Shown here: one piece after another, positions 62,034-64,000 of the stretch
Position numbering within the stretch: the first letter of the stretch is position 1
Layout: the number at the start of each line of letters is the position of its first letter
Assembly: GCF_030247185.1 (NCBI RefSeq)
Contig: NC_080570.1
Location: forward strand, 1 to 64,000
Direction: 5' to 3'
Length of the DNA: 64,000 nt
Origin: Malaya genurostris
Lineage: Eukaryota; Arthropoda; Insecta; Diptera; Culicidae
Notes under the pieces: model-generated
The model's input: only the letters and a program-made list of their open reading frames with translations
Told to the model about the DNA's origin: nothing
Database searches by the model: none
Made by a program: the position numbers and the translations under genes

Positions 62034-64000
62034 GCCATCAAAGTACTTGACATTTCTCAACCGAATACATATTCCATTTACCCAAAGTTAAATCTCATAA
62101 TAACATCTTTCTCAACCCTCTCGGCCAGGATTCGAATTTGCTAAACGACTCATTGCGGTGTGTGTCGTCCTTTGACTAACTGAGGTTAGTATTGAATTGA
62201 AGTATGATAGCGTGATATAATACATTTGCTCATTTTCTTATTTCATGACCTACCTATCTTCAGACCGACGGCGACGATGAAAAGCTTACAATCATCCATC
62301 CGCTTGAAAGTAAAGCATAGGTTTTAAGCGTATTACTGTAAGGGGAGAACGATTCATTCAATTGTTGGTATCAGCACGGCGGTATTAAATTCTGTGATAA
62401 CTCACCCTTCGGCATTGCGTTTGATAGTATTATGTAGGTATAGAAATATTTTCTAGCTCACTCGCTCTTCAAGAAGAATATGCACACCCAACATCGACGA
62501 CGGTACATTTAAATGAACAAAAAATTCATGGCGGTCATCAATCTTCTTCTATGTTTGACTGACAGCTCAGGAACGAAACACATGGGTGGTGGTTCCAAAG
62601 TAGTTTGTTTTTTTTTTATGTTTGTTTGGATATGTACTGAGTATAGTGCTAATAAAAATTCGATTCATAGCACGAGGGATAACTTGACTTCATCCCTGTG
62701 TTGCTCATCTACGTAACTGTCTGGAAGTGCGGTATATGTTTGAATGCTGAAACGTGAAGCTTGAAAATATAAATGCAGGAAGGAATACACGTTCATCGTT
62801 TCACTGTCAGCGTATCTTTTGCTCACAGTTCCTTCCTTGTCTCCCACCGTTTTTTTATGTGTAGCTACTCATTCATTTTCTGCTTGTATTGTTCTGTGAT
62901 CAAGAAAATTCGTTTTCGAACGCGTCCAACGCGGAACACCTAGAGTGTCGTCAAAGAGCGGAAAAACGACAAACATAGACACGGAAAATCTAAATAAAAT
63001 GTGTTGCATGATAAGCGTAGGATAGATGATTTCATGTATGTCATCAGCAACACTTTTCCGGATATTGTACAGTGAACGAGAGAAATGGCTTTCCCATCGT
63101 TTAAAAGTTTTCGAAAAAAAATATTTTCCGAACTATTGTGGCATATTTAAAACAATATAACAAAAGGTCTCACTCGTATTAAATGAAACAATTACGTAGA
63201 CTAAAATCAGTTTTGTGCAGTTTTTTTTTGTTAACTACGTTGGTCGATTGAATAGAAATAAAAAAAATATGCAATAATTGTGGGAAATTCGAAAACGTGT
63301 TCTGTTAGAAAATCAACATTCCTAGTTTCATTATAACAATTGTTTCTCTATTCAGAAAGCATTACGAAGTGAACCAGAGCGAGTCACCGTTCTGATTATT
63401 GGTTCTCTTTGGTATACGAGCTCTAATTGGCATTAATTAATTGTCAATAATCAAAATTTGCAAATCGTGGCAATGCTCCAAGTTTGAAAAGATGATATGT
63501 CATTTTGAGAATAAATGTTCAAATCCAAGAAGAAGTAGGTACTGTCCGGAGAAAGATTTCCGAGTAGACCCCAGCAGCTTTTTGCCCCGCCAAAAAATTT
63601 ATTGGGGTGGCCATGTCCTCCCAATATGTTGGCAACTGGAATAAATATTTGAAAAATTTACTAGAAATATCTTAAAATATATCTTAGAAAATTTGCTAGA
63701 AATATTTTTTGATATATCTTATGATATAACTTTTTTCTATAATCCCCGTAGTTCGTCTCCGAAATCGTTCATATTTCTTAACTAAGAAACTTAAATTTTT
63801 AATCTAATTTACTACAATGTGAAATGTGCTATACTTTACCACTTTTGAAAATTGGTTATTACTGGAATAGTAGTTGCAAACGAAAAGTCTTCCAGGAAGT
63901 ATATATTGTTGTTTCAAAATTTGCAGTTTTCTGACAATATCTGAGACAATTGCCCTTGAAAACTAAAAATTGTTCCAAATTTAGATACCTTATTGTAATA
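62034..64000. other. no recognised gene or element
   Basis: AT-rich sequence with only short frames lacking known domains. No conserved exon-like stretch was seen; the next Hox-cluster gene is not within the window. Confidence 0.4.

Overview
The window is insect nuclear DNA: AT-rich, full of interspersed repeats, with one spliced developmental gene. That gene is an orthologue of the Hox2 gene proboscipedia (pb), on the minus strand. Its protein, the mariner, Jockey and I-type transposable elements, the tRNA-derived SINEs and the very large TE-filled introns suggest a mosquito, most likely a TE-rich culicine lineage. That assignment is inference; I could not compare against a genome.

Layout. 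1-8.4 kb is the 3' flank of pb: copies of a dispersed repeat (called B here), 3' tails of a non-LTR family (C), two mariner-like elements nested one inside the other, and a 270-bp palindrome. 8.4-9.95 kb holds four clustered 3' exons of pb. 9.95-18.07 kb is intron 2 (SINE, mariner relic, long TA array, repeat B). 18.07-18.23 kb is the exon carrying most of the homeodomain. 18.2-47.0 kb is intron 1, almost wholly transposons, including a 500-bp assembly gap, a long-inverted-repeat element with recombination-signal-like ends (25.7-28.1 kb) and a multi-layer nest of elements (35.4-43.2 kb). 47.0-47.43 kb is the first coding exon with the YPWM hexapeptide. 47.4-64 kb is upstream DNA: a possible plus-strand core promoter near 48.9 kb, a 5'-truncated non-LTR element with nearly intact reverse transcriptase (52.9-55.2 kb), several MITEs with clear target-site duplications, SINEs and a third long TA array.

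The six pb coding exons join in phase without any adjustment (143 codons+1, 2+52 codons, 31 codons+1, 2+34 codons+1, 2+45 codons, 339 codons+stop), giving a 647-residue protein with hexapeptide, Q50 homeodomain and a Tyr/His/Asn-rich C-terminal half. No second host gene was confidently found.

Repeat labels used here are mine. A is a dispersed family with short inverted ends CCTTTCTCATAT/ATATGAGAAAGG, a CACCACTAGGTGGATT terminus and internal tandem units of about 150 bp. B is a roughly 1-kb or longer family containing GTCGGGTGAACATTC. C is a family of non-LTR 3' tails with GGTTAAAGCCGGGTATAAA. D starts AGCTGAATTACCCGGCG. S1 is a tRNA-derived SINE starting GGGTTGGCGGTTCAATGCAT.
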